Origin: Magnetospirillum sp.
Lineage (GTDB): Bacteria > Pseudomonadota > Alphaproteobacteria > Rhodospirillales > Magnetospirillaceae
Direction: 5' to 3'
DNA length: 32,758 bases
NCBI GenBank assembly: GCA_016183945.1
Contig: JACPDP010000014.1
Coordinates: 1-32,758 of the forward strand
In this document: positions 1 to 7,418 of the stretch, one piece after another
Layout of the letters: the number at the start of each line of letters is the position of its first letter
How positions within the stretch are numbered: the first letter of the stretch is position 1
The notes under the pieces: generated by a model
The model's database searches: none
Told to the model about the DNA's origin: nothing
Seen by the model: the letters and a program-made list of their open reading frames with translations, nothing else
Made by a program: the position numbers and the translations under genes

Positions 1-1
1 C

Positions 2-145
2 GAAGACATGGAGGCCCTGGGGCCGGTGCGCCTGCGCGACGTCGATCAGGCCCAGAACGCCATCGTCGCCATGGCCAAGGAACTGTCCGCCTCCGGTCAG
101 ATCGTCATCTCCGAGGGCCGCGAAGAAGACGAGTTGGTGTATTAA
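2..145 (+). CDS. fliG: Flagellar motor switch protein FliG, C-terminal fragment
   Basis: Only the last 47 residues are present because the gene begins left of the window. The frame reads EDMEALGPVRLRDV and ends REEDELVY before TAA. This is the typical C-terminal end of alphaproteobacterial FliG, in the last part of the FliG_C torque-generating domain. FliG sits in the rotor (C-ring), binding FliF and FliM and contacting the MotA stator. The fragment is intact in frame with a normal stop. Nothing downstream in this window is flagellar, so it is either the end of a flagellar operon or a lone fliG. The identification is confident for a short fragment; promoter and start lie outside. Confidence 0.85.
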   Translation, partial: EDMEALGPVRLRDVDQAQNAIVAMAKELSASGQIVISEGREEDELVY

Positions 146-176
146 GCGGAAAAACTGGCGCCCGTCCCCGGTCAAC

Positions 177-280
177 CGTCACCCCCGCGAAGGCGGGGGT
201 CCATGCTGGGGCTGGCATCGCGATGGGCCACGGCAATTGAGATGGCGGCAGTGTGGATTCCCGCTTTCGCGGGAATGACG
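177..280. repeat. REP/BIME-like pair of inverted palindromic units
   Basis: Two palindromes face each other in the gap after fliG. Unit one, about 181-200, has arms ACCCCCGC and GCGGGGGT around a GAAG loop. Unit two, about 259-275, has arms TTCCCGC and GCGGGAA around a TTTC loop. With flanks, unit one (GTCACCCCCGCGAAGG...) is the imperfect reverse complement of unit two (...CTTTCGCGGGAATGAC), so the whole 104 bp can also fold as one long imperfect hairpin. This is the arrangement of bacterial interspersed mosaic elements. It probably also shields the fliG transcript end. No protein is supported here. Confidence 0.8.
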
Positions 281-321
281 GCGGAGTTTAATTCGGACAT
301 GGATGAAGCAAGTAAACGCAG

Positions 322-1284
322 ATGACTGTTCATCCATGTCCGTCCGTGTCTGAGGACCTGACGCCACCGAGCGAGCCCTTCACCGCCTACCTCGCCGCCG
401 AGGGGTTCGAGGCCGAGCTGGCGGCCGAGCTGGGTGAGGTTACGGAAAACCATGGACGCCTCTTTCTCGCCCCCGGGCCACCGCAACCGGCGGCATGGGC
501 GGCCAATATCTGGCTCGACCCGGTGCGCATTCCGGTGACCTCCATCGGCGAGGCCGCCCGCGCCCTCAAGGGCATCCAGCGCAATTGGTGGCCCTATGCG
601 CCCGGCCTGTTCCGCCGCACCCAACTGATCGCCGACAAGCTGCCCAAGGTTTCGGCCAAGCCGCAGGTGTTCGGGCAGCCGGCTCCGGCGGCGCCCCTGG
701 GTTCGTTCACCCTGTTGGATGAGCATACCCTGCTGGCAGCGCGGTGCTGCTCCAGCCCCTTCCCCAACGGCGCGGTGCAGTTCGTCGAGGATCGGGCGGC
801 ACCGCCCAACCGGGCCTATCTCAAGCTGTGGGAGGCGCTGACCCTGCTGGGCCGCCGCCCCGGCCCCGGCGAGCGCTGTCTCGATCTCGGCGCCAGCCCG
901 GGCGGCTGGACCTGGGTGCTGGCCTCGGGCGGGGCGCGGGTGGTGGCGGTGGACAAGGCGCCGCTGGCCCCCCATGTCGCGGCGATGCCCGGGGTGGAGT
1001 GGCGCCAAGGCAGCGCCTTCGCGCTCGATCCCGCCGAGGTCGGGCGGGTGGACTGGCTGTGCTCGGACGTCATCTGCTACCCCGAACGGCAGTGGCGGCT
1101 GGTGGAGCGCTGGCTGGAGGCCGGCATGGCGGGCAACGTCATCTGCACGCTGAAGTTCCAGGGCGACACCGATCATGCCACCGCAAAGCGCTTCGCCGCG
1201 GTGCCGGGATCGACGCTGATGCACCTGTGCCACAACAAACATGAGCTGACCTGGATGTATCCGGGCCTCGGCTCATTAGGCTAG
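322..1284 (+). CDS. SAM-dependent methyltransferase, RlmM/FtsJ-like (23S rRNA 2'-O-ribose type)
   Basis: A 320-residue protein. The C-terminal half is a Rossmann-type FtsJ/RrmJ methyltransferase. The SAM-binding motif CLDLGASPGGWTWVL lies at about 186-200, VVAVDKAPL forms the next strand, and SDVICYP near 250 carries the catalytic Asp. ICTLKFQGD supplies the Lys, and HNKHELTW near the C terminus supplies the last Glu of the K-D-K-E tetrad of this family. The N-terminal half is weakly conserved, as in RlmM, where a THUMP-like domain precedes the methylase. RlmM methylates C2498 of 23S rRNA. The overall pattern fits that group, but the exact target is inference. ATG 322 has only a weak upstream purine stretch. 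It stands alone between the REP pair and the next gene. Confidence 0.75.
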   Translation: MTVHPCPSVSEDLTPPSEPFTAYLAAEGFEAELAAELGEVTENHGRLFLAPGPPQPAAWAANIWLDPVRIPVTSIGEAARALKGIQRNWWPYAPGLFRRTQLIADKLPKVSAKPQVFGQPAPAAPLGSFTLLDEHTLLAARCCSSPFPNGAVQFVEDRAAPPNRAYLKLWEALTLLGRRPGPGERCLDLGASPGGWTWVLASGGARVVAVDKAPLAPHVAAMPGVEWRQGSAFALDPAEVGRVDWLCSDVICYPERQWRLVERWLEAGMAGNVICTLKFQGDTDHATAKRFAAVPGSTLMHLCHNKHELTWMYPGLGSLG

Positions 1285-1376
1285 GCCCGCCACTTTTTGG
1301 CAGGAATGCTTGCCGAACCCACCCGGGCGGGGTAAACCAATAATTCGTAGGCGAAGAGGACTGGGGTTCAGGGGTC

Positions 1377-2480
1377 ATGGCCGTTCCAACGTTGCCGCCG
1401 CCGGTGGACATCGACAACGACACCAAGAAGGCGATCATCGACGGCTTGAAGAGGGTGCTGGCCGTCTTCCAGGACGCCGGGGCGGCCTCGTCCGAGATCA
1501 CCTACCAGCAGCTCATCGCCGATCCGCAGATTCTGACCGCCTTCGTCGAGACCTTCATCGCCAAGCGCGAGCTGGTGGACGCCATCGTGGTCGGCAAGGC
1601 CGGCGGCCCGGTGCGCGACGACGACGCCCCCCTGGTGTGCGGCGTCAGCCTCAACCAGATCCAGCAGCTGCTGGTGCGCACCTGCGCCAAGAAGTTGTTC
1701 GAGCAGGACAAGCCCATGGAGACGGTCACCGAGACGGTGACCAAATCCAGCTTCCTGGGCCTGGTCAAGAAGACCGAGCAGGTGGAACGCCAGGCGGTCG
1801 ATCCGGTGGAGGAGCGCAAGGTCCGCGAGCTGACCCGCTACATCGCCTTCGGCTGGCAGCTGCCGCTGCTGGAGTCCTACCGCCGCCTGCTGACCTATCA
1901 GCAGATCATGGAAATCGCCGACGACATCGTCGCCCTGCAGACCGCCGAGAACATCGAGGCGGTGGCGCATTACGACCCGCAGGCCTTGAAGAAGGTCAAG
2001 GCGACCACCGGCAGCGATTTCGGCTCGATCCTGGCCACCCGGCCGCAGGCCATCGGCGGCATCGCGGTGTGGAACAAGGACATGTACGAGTTCTATCGCA
2101 AGCTGTTGGGCGACAGCGCCTGGGCCTTCTTCGCCCGCGACAAGGCGTTCTTCAACGTGGTCGCCGGCATGGACAAGGCGGCGGCGAGAATCTACAACGA
2201 CATGCTCTGCTACATCGCGGCCGAGAACCTGGAAGAGATCCAGCGCCTCAACCTGGACAAGACCGAGGTGCTGGTCACCGCGCTGAAGTCGGCGTTCGGC
2301 GATCGCGCCGGTCCGGTGTTGTCGCTCCCCGGCTTCGCCAAGGACATCCTGCGCAAGGTGGTCGACAACCTGCTGCACATGAACCATGACAAGGACAAGC
2401 TGATGACGTCCTTCGCCTTGACCTGCAAGGCCATGGTTCCCGCCGTCACCGAGTGGCTGGCCCGGCAGCCGCGGGGATAG
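1377..2480 (+). CDS. Protein of unknown function, 367 residues
   Basis: I do not recognise a family. The start ATG at 1377 follows an AGGGG purine tract. The protein has no signal peptide or hydrophobic helix long enough to span a membrane, so it is probably cytoplasmic. It is predicted to be mostly alpha-helical, with alternating charged and hydrophobic segments. One highly charged stretch at about 112-155 is rich in Thr, Lys and Glu (TETVTKSS, VERQAVDPVEERK). Codon use and GC3 match the neighbours, so it looks like a resident gene under coding selection. It has its own leader and is followed by a GC-rich hairpin at 2496-2512, suggesting a monocistronic unit. No function can be assigned. Confidence 0.75.
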   Translation: MAVPTLPPPVDIDNDTKKAIIDGLKRVLAVFQDAGAASSEITYQQLIADPQILTAFVETFIAKRELVDAIVVGKAGGPVRDDDAPLVCGVSLNQIQQLLVRTCAKKLFEQDKPMETVTETVTKSSFLGLVKKTEQVERQAVDPVEERKVRELTRYIAFGWQLPLLESYRRLLTYQQIMEIADDIVALQTAENIEAVAHYDPQALKKVKATTGSDFGSILATRPQAIGGIAVWNKDMYEFYRKLLGDSAWAFFARDKAFFNVVAGMDKAAARIYNDMLCYIAAENLEEIQRLNLDKTEVLVTALKSAFGDRAGPVLSLPGFAKDILRKVVDNLLHMNHDKDKLMTSFALTCKAMVPAVTEWLARQPRG

Positions 2481-2495
2481 GGCGCATCCCGGAGC

Positions 2496-2512
2496 GCGGG
2501 CGTCTCGCCCGC
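2496..2512 (+). terminator. GC-rich hairpin after the unknown gene
   Basis: GCGGGCG, TCT loop, CGCCCGC forms a perfect 7-bp stem 16 bases after the stop at 2480. No U-tract follows, so intrinsic termination is uncertain. It may be a processed 3' end or a small repeat unit. Confidence 0.4.
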
Positions 2513-2686
2513 CCACGCCGCCCCGGAGAGGCATCTGGCGCCCGGACGACGCGGCGAAATCGTCGCCCTGGGGATGAAAGCTATCCTTTCGGGTACGCTG
2601 TCCAGTTGCCTGACCGGCGCCGTGGTGGGCGTCTTCATCTGAATGATACATTCGTAGTAGGACGATTAAACCGAGTCGTCGGTCGG

Positions 2687-2702
2687 GCATTGTTTACAAT
2701 GC
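2687..2702. promoter_or_regulatory. Perfect palindrome, possible operator
   Basis: GCATTGT-TT-ACAATGC is a perfect 7-bp inverted repeat ending 8 bases before the first possible ATG (2710) of the EAL-domain gene. It lies in an AT-richer patch (about 2641-2700) within an otherwise GC-rich region, as expected for a promoter or operator. The binding protein is unknown. It does not match the FNR consensus. Confidence 0.4.
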
Positions 2703-2709
2703 CGTCGGG

Positions 2710-5700
2710 ATGCTGCATTTTTTCTCCATGATCGCCGGATCCTTGTCCATAAGACTTCTCGTAATCGAGGACAACCGAGGTGACCAGCGGCTCATCGAGA
2801 TAAAACTCGCCGAGGCGATGGTTCCCTGGAAGGTCTCTTGCCGCTCGACGCTGGCCGAGGCGCTGTCGCTTGCCCCGTTCGACGATTATGACTGCCTGCT
2901 GGTGGACCTCGGCCTGCCGGATGCTTCGGGCATCCAGGCGGTGGTGGCGCTGAAGGGGCGGGCGCCACAGAAGGCCCTGGTGGTGCTGACCAGCCTCGAC
3001 GACGAGCGCGTCGCCCAGGAGGCCATCCGCGCCGGCGCCCAGGATTACGTGGTCAAGTCCGATGCCGGCCTGTCGCTGCTGCCGCGGGTCATCCGCCATG
3101 CCATCGAGCGCCAGCAGTCGCAGTCGGCCCTTGAGGCGCAGCGCCGCACCACTCAGGCCCTGCTCGATGCCAGCCACGACTACGCGCTGCTGATCGACGC
3201 CGACGGCCACATCGTCACCTTGAACGCCCAGGCGGCGCAATATTTCGGCCGCACCCCCTTGGAGCTGGTCGGACGCTGCATGTTCGACCTGCTCGACGAC
3301 GGGCTGGTGGTGCGCCGCCGCGCCTCGCTGGCCCAGGCGCTGGAGAGCGGCAGCACCGTCGAGTTCGAGGACAGCGATGGCTTGCGCTGGTTCACCAACC
3401 GGCTGCTGGCGGTGGCCGGGGCGCATCCCGGCGAGCACTGCTGCGCCGTGTTCTGCCGCGACATCACCTCCGAGCGCGCCGCCGCCGAGAAGCTGGCCGA
3501 GACCAAGGAAGAGGCCGACATCGCCAACCGCGCCAAGACCGAGTTCATGGCGCGCATGAGCCGCGACATCCGGACGCCCCTGAACGACGTCATCGGCTTC
3601 GCCGAAATGATCGGGCACCAGATGCTGGGGCCGCTGGAGCCGGCGGGTTACCGCGAATACGCCGATGTCATCTACAACTCCGGCTCCGCCATCCTCAAGC
3701 TGATCGATCGCATCACCGACCTGTCCATGCTGGAGACCGCCCTGCTCAAGGACCAGGCCTCCTACCGCGACCTGGTGGAGCTGTCGCCCGACCTGATCTG
3801 CGTCTGCGTCGACGGCGTGGTGGAGCGCATCAACGCCGCCGGCGTCGGCATGCTGCGGGCGCCCTCGGCCGCCGCCTGCGAGGGCCGCCGCTTCGCCGAG
3901 TTCGTCCACGCCGACTACCGCGCCATCCTTGAGGTCGGGCTGGAGGCCATCTACGAGGAGGAGCATCCGGTCCCGCTGAAGATCACCACCTTCGCCGGCC
4001 GCGTCCGCGACGTCGAGCTGTCGGCGGTGCCGCTGCGCCGCGACGGCGGCACCGCCACCCTGGTGGTCGGGCGCGACACCACCGAGGTCACCGCCGCCAT
4101 GCGGGCGGTGGCGGCGCGCGAACACCGCATCCGCGCCATCATGGATACCGTGCTGGATGGCATCGTCACCATCGACGAGACCGGCGTCATCCTCAATGCC
4201 AACCTGTCGGTGGAGCGCATCTTCGGCTATCCGCTGTCGGAGATCATCGGCACCAACGTCTCGGTGCTGATGCCGGAGCCCGACGCCAGCCGCCACAACG
4301 GCTACCTCAAGCGCTACCTGGAGGGCGGCGGCGGCGCCCTGCTCGGGGTGGGCCGCGAGGTCATGGCCAGGCACAAGGACGGCCGCCAGTTCCCGGTTCA
4401 CCTGTCGGTATCCGAGCTGCGCATCGACCGCCGCCGCATGTTCACCGGCACCATCCGCGACCTCACCGAGAACAAGCAGCTGGCGCAGCGCGTCGCCTAT
4501 CTCGCCAACCACGATCCGCTGACCGATCTGCCCAACCGCTCGCTGCTGACCGACCGCCTGGGTCAGGCGGTGGCGACCGCCCGGGCCAACGGGGTGCATG
4601 TGGCGGTGGCCACCATCGACCTGGACGGCTTCACCACCGTCAACGATTCCATGGGCCACGACGTCGGCAACCAGGTGCTGCGCGAGACGGCGCGCCGGCT
4701 GGCCCAGGTGGGCGGCCCGGCCGCCACCGCCGCCCGGCTGGCCGCCGACGAATTCGCCGTCGTCTTGCCACAGCTCAAGGACCGGGACGCGGTCAACCAG
4801 GCCATCGAGACGGTCCGTGAAGCCCTACAACGGCCCTTCCTGGTCAGCGGGCATGAGCTCAATCTTGCCTGCGACATGGGTGTCTCGGTCTACCCGCGTG
4901 ACGGCGACGACGCGCTCGAACTGTTGCGCAACGCCGAGATGGCGCTGCATGCGGTGAAGCGGAAAGTCGACGAGCGGCTGGGGTTCTTCGATACCGCCAT
5001 GTCCTATGCGGTCAACGAGCGCATGACGCTGGAGCGTTCGCTGAAGGACGCCCTCAGCGCCGGCCAGTTCGAACTGTTCTTCCAGCCGCAGGTGCGCCTC
5101 AGCGACTACGCTCTGGTGGGGGCCGAGGCGCTGATCCGCTGGCGCCATCCCGAGCTGGGCATCATCGCGCCTGACAAATTCATTCCGGTGGCCGAGGAAA
5201 CCGGGCTGATCGTGCCCATGGGCCGCTGGGTGCTGGAGGAGGCCTGCCGCCAGGTGCGCCGATGGCAGGACATCGGCATCGACACTCTGCGCCTGGGCGT
5301 GAACATTTCCGGCCGGCAATTCCGCGAGGCCGACCTGGCCGACACGGTGGCCGACGCCATCGCGGAGTCGCACATCCGCGCCAGCAGTCTCGATCTCGAA
5401 TTGACCGAGCGCATGCTGATGGCCGATGGCGAGGGCACCCTCAAGCTGCTGCGGGCCCTGGCCGCCCTGGGCGTGTCGCTGTCCATCGACGACTTCGGGA
5501 CCGGCTATTCCTCGCTGGCCTACCTCAAACGGTTCCCGGTCAACACCGTCAAGATCGACCGGGCGTTCGTGCGCGACCTCGACCACGACGAGGACGGGCG
5601 GGCGATCGCCAACGCCATCATCTCGCTGGCGCATTCGCTGAGCCTCAAGACCATCGCCGAGGGCGTCGAGACCGAGTCCCAGGCCGCCCTGCTGGCCCGC

Positions 5701-5841
5701 CACGGCTGCGACGAGATTCAAGGCTACATGATCGGCCGGCCACTCCCGGCGGCCGAGTTCGAAGAATTCGCCAACACGTACAAGGCTCGCGGTCAGGCCA
5801 CTTCCCACCGCGCCGGACATCAGAAGGGAATTTTATCATGA
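2710..5841 (+). CDS. REC-PAS-(DHp)-PAS-PAS-GGDEF*-EAL signalling protein (predicted c-di-GMP phosphodiesterase)
   Basis: A 1043-residue soluble protein. Residues 14-135 are a receiver with phospho-acceptor Asp66 (LLVDLGLP), VLTS near 94 and Lys116. A PAS domain lies at about 145-255. At about 262-345 is a DHp-like helix pair whose H-box reads MSRDIRTPLN, so the phosphorylatable His is Arg285; no HATPase follows. Two more PAS domains lie at about 350-465 and 470-590. The GGDEF domain (600-760) has AADEF at 678-682, so cyclase activity is unlikely. The EAL domain (770-1020) keeps EAL 806-808, N865, ELTE 897-900, DDFGTGYSS from 927, K948 and AEGVET from 983, as in active c-di-GMP phosphodiesterases. 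ATG 2710, ATG 2728 or TTG 2743 could start it; none has a strong Shine-Dalgarno. Its stop overlaps the start of the next receiver gene (ATGA), so the two are co-translated. Confidence 0.88.
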   Translation: MLHFFSMIAGSLSIRLLVIEDNRGDQRLIEIKLAEAMVPWKVSCRSTLAEALSLAPFDDYDCLLVDLGLPDASGIQAVVALKGRAPQKALVVLTSLDDERVAQEAIRAGAQDYVVKSDAGLSLLPRVIRHAIERQQSQSALEAQRRTTQALLDASHDYALLIDADGHIVTLNAQAAQYFGRTPLELVGRCMFDLLDDGLVVRRRASLAQALESGSTVEFEDSDGLRWFTNRLLAVAGAHPGEHCCAVFCRDITSERAAAEKLAETKEEADIANRAKTEFMARMSRDIRTPLNDVIGFAEMIGHQMLGPLEPAGYREYADVIYNSGSAILKLIDRITDLSMLETALLKDQASYRDLVELSPDLICVCVDGVVERINAAGVGMLRAPSAAACEGRRFAEFVHADYRAILEVGLEAIYEEEHPVPLKITTFAGRVRDVELSAVPLRRDGGTATLVVGRDTTEVTAAMRAVAAREHRIRAIMDTVLDGIVTIDETGVILNANLSVERIFGYPLSEIIGTNVSVLMPEPDASRHNGYLKRYLEGGGGALLGVGREVMARHKDGRQFPVHLSVSELRIDRRRMFTGTIRDLTENKQLAQRVAYLANHDPLTDLPNRSLLTDRLGQAVATARANGVHVAVATIDLDGFTTVNDSMGHDVGNQVLRETARRLAQVGGPAATAARLAADEFAVVLPQLKDRDAVNQAIETVREALQRPFLVSGHELNLACDMGVSVYPRDGDDALELLRNAEMALHAVKRKVDERLGFFDTAMSYAVNERMTLERSLKDALSAGQFELFFQPQVRLSDYALVGAEALIRWRHPELGIIAPDKFIPVAEETGLIVPMGRWVLEEACRQVRRWQDIGIDTLRLGVNISGRQFREADLADTVADAIAESHIRASSLDLELTERMLMADGEGTLKLLRALAALGVSLSIDDFGTGYSSLAYLKRFPVNTVKIDRAFVRDLDHDEDGRAIANAIISLAHSLSLKTIAEGVETESQAALLARHGCDEIQGYMIGRPLPAAEFEEFANTYKARGQATSHRAGHQKGILS

Positions 5842-6206
5842 CCGGCACCGTCGTCATCGTCGAAGACAACGCGATGAACATGAAGCTGCTGGAGCAGGCA
5901 CTGACCATTGCCGGCTACCGGGCGGTCAAATCCACCGACGGGGAAGGGTTGGTCGGGCTGGCCGCCGAGTCGGGTGCCTCCGTGATCCTGATGGACATTC
6001 AGCTCCCCAAGCAGTCGGGCGTCGATCTGTTGAAGCAGCTCAAGGCCGACGATCGTACCAAGGCGGTGCCGGTCCTGGCGGTCACCGCCTTCGCCGATCC
6101 CGATTCCGTTTCAGGGTTCCTCCGCGAAGGCTTCGATCAGGTGATCACCAAGCCCATCTCCATCCGCCGCCTGCTCGACGAGGTCGCCAAGTACTGCGCC
6201 GGCTGA
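5838..6206 (+). CDS. Single-domain response regulator, DivK/CheY-like
   Basis: A 122-residue stand-alone receiver. VVIVEDNAMNMKLL carries the acidic pocket, Asp53 in LMDIQLP is the acceptor, Thr83 lies in AVTAFA and Lys105 in ITKPIS. The EDNxxNxKL start is typical of DivK-type receivers. The ATG overlaps the stop of the preceding EAL gene by 4 bases (ATGA), and AGAAGGGAA lies just upstream, so it is translationally coupled. It probably shuttles phosphate to or from a histidine kinase encoded elsewhere and acts with the EAL protein, whose own receiver could share the same kinase. No output domain exists. Whether it is the cell-cycle DivK itself cannot be told from sequence alone. Confidence 0.85.
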   Translation: MTGTVVIVEDNAMNMKLLEQALTIAGYRAVKSTDGEGLVGLAAESGASVILMDIQLPKQSGVDLLKQLKADDRTKAVPVLAVTAFADPDSVSGFLREGFDQVITKPISIRRLLDEVAKYCAG

Positions 6207-6240
6207 GGGAGAGAAACAATCGGGAGCCGCCCGCACGCTC

Positions 6241-6831
6241 TCACTTCCCCGGCGCCGCCGAGAGCAGCGCCTCGAAGGGCCGCCCGCCGGACGGCCACAG
6301 GGCGGCGGTAACCAGAACCGGGCGGCTGCCGTCGTCGCCGGCGCGGCGGCCGAGATCACGGGCATACCAGCCGGCGGGCAGCAGATACCATTCCGACACC
6401 ATGGCCCCACCGACCGCCTTGGCGCCCATGGGCAGCAATTGGCCGCCGCCCTTCATGCCGCCGGCCTCGACCATGGCCGAGATGTAGCGCCGCACCGCCT
6501 CGGCCTCTCCCAGTTGCGACCATACCGAACAAATGCCGTCGTCGCCCACCACCACCATCAGGGTGTTGCCGGCCGGACGCCGAAGGGCGCGCACCACGCC
6601 GCGGCGGCCCTGCAGAAGCGAGCCGGCAATGTCGTGCGGCACCTCGGTGAAGCCGAATTCACCGCCCGGCCGCACAACCTGTTGGGTGGCGAACGGATCG
6701 CCGAGGCCGAGCAGACACACCCGCCCCAGCACCGCCACCGCCAGCCGCGACGCTTCGTCGCGCGCCGAGGTCTGCGCCCGGGCCGGCAGGGCGGCCATCA
6801 GGCAGACCAGGACGGCAACGACGCACTTCAT
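6241..6831 (-). CDS. Secreted protein of unknown function
   Basis: A 196-residue protein with a clear signal peptide (MKCVVAVLVCLMAALPARA, cleavage near residue 19-20). The start at 6831 is preceded by GGAGGG at good spacing. The mature part has two cysteines (in GRVCLLGL and DGICSVW) that could form a periplasmic disulphide. It ends with a segment rich in Gly and Pro. I do not recognise a domain. It is convergent with the DivK-like gene (34 bases between stops) and follows the bacteriohemerythrin gene on the same strand, with a palindromic spacer between them. Function unknown; periplasmic location is the only supported statement. Confidence 0.75.
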   Translation of the reverse strand: MKCVVAVLVCLMAALPARAQTSARDEASRLAVAVLGRVCLLGLGDPFATQQVVRPGGEFGFTEVPHDIAGSLLQGRRGVVRALRRPAGNTLMVVVGDDGICSVWSQLGEAEAVRRYISAMVEAGGMKGGGQLLPMGAKAVGGAMVSEWYLLPAGWYARDLGRRAGDDGSRPVLVTAALWPSGGRPFEALLSAAPGK

Positions 6832-6837
6832 TGACCC

Positions 6838-6907
6838 TCCCTTGGGGAAGCCGGGGGAGGGCAGGCCCGGTACCGGTGCTATCCTGGCGCCTATGGGCGG
6901 GACGCCC
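6838..6907. repeat. Partial copy (D) of the intergenic repeat family
   Basis: Between the secreted-protein gene and the bacteriohemerythrin stop lies TCCCTTGGGGAAGCCGGGGGA. This resembles the right-hand hairpin of the larger repeats elsewhere in the window. It is followed by GGCGCCTATGGGCG-GGA-CGCCC. The GCGCCTATG-plus-hairpin tail (hairpin 6895-6907) is shared in design with the tails at 26067-26087 and 27750-27770. The central long inverted repeat is missing here. Confidence 0.55.
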
Positions 6908-6911
6908 GCTT

Positions 6912-7343
6912 TCACTGGGTGGGCGCCTTGCCGCTCAGAAACGCCTTGATGCGCATGTCCTCGTGCAGCAAATGTTCGACCAGCATGACCATCAGGCTGC
7001 GGGTCGCCATCATGCAGTCGAGCAGGCAGCCGGCCTCGGCGATTTCGCGGCGGGCCTCCTCGACGCGGGTCAGCAGCAGGGCGTGCTCGAAGCGGTGCTC
7101 GCGCAGGCGGGGAAAGCCGATGCGGTCCATCAGCCGCTCCTCCTCGGCGAAGTGGGTGCGCGCCGACTCGGTGAAGGCGTCGCAATATTCGAGGAATTTG
7201 GCCTGCGGCTCGGCCGCCAGCAGGGCGAGGCGCAGCTGCCCGACGTCCTCGAAGAACGAGCGATGCTGGGCGTCAACGATGGGGTCGCCGATCAGGAACT
7301 CGTCGCGCCAATCAATGCGCCACAGATAGTTGTCGCCCTCCAT
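6912..7343 (-). CDS. Bacteriohemerythrin
   Basis: A 143-residue hemerythrin-fold protein. All seven di-iron ligands are present with canonical spacing: His27 (DAQHRSF), His64 and Glu68 (THFAEEE), His83 and His87 (REHRFEH), His124 and Asp129 (EHLLHED). Bacteriohemerythrins bind O2 reversibly at a non-haem di-iron centre and may store or deliver it, or sense it. There is no signal peptide, so the protein is cytoplasmic. The chosen start (ATG 7343) follows GAGGG; an upstream in-frame ATG at 7385 would add residues outside the fold. It lies downstream of the acetoacetate decarboxylase-like gene on the same strand with a 75-base gap. A microaerobic lifestyle would fit. Confidence 0.88.
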   Translation of the reverse strand: MEGDNYLWRIDWRDEFLIGDPIVDAQHRSFFEDVGQLRLALLAAEPQAKFLEYCDAFTESARTHFAEEERLMDRIGFPRLREHRFEHALLLTRVEEARREIAEAGCLLDCMMATRSLMVMLVEHLLHEDMRIKAFLSGKAPTQ

Positions 7344-7418
7344 GGAGTCCCTCGAAACTGCCCCGAGCATCCTGACAAAAGCCATACCGAATGGCAATCG
7401 AGTCGGAGGCCCAGAGAG

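Noticed and set aside
2635..4659. Long minus-strand frame opposite the EAL gene
   Set aside because: Shadow frame; the plus strand shows receiver, PAS and EAL motifs in order.
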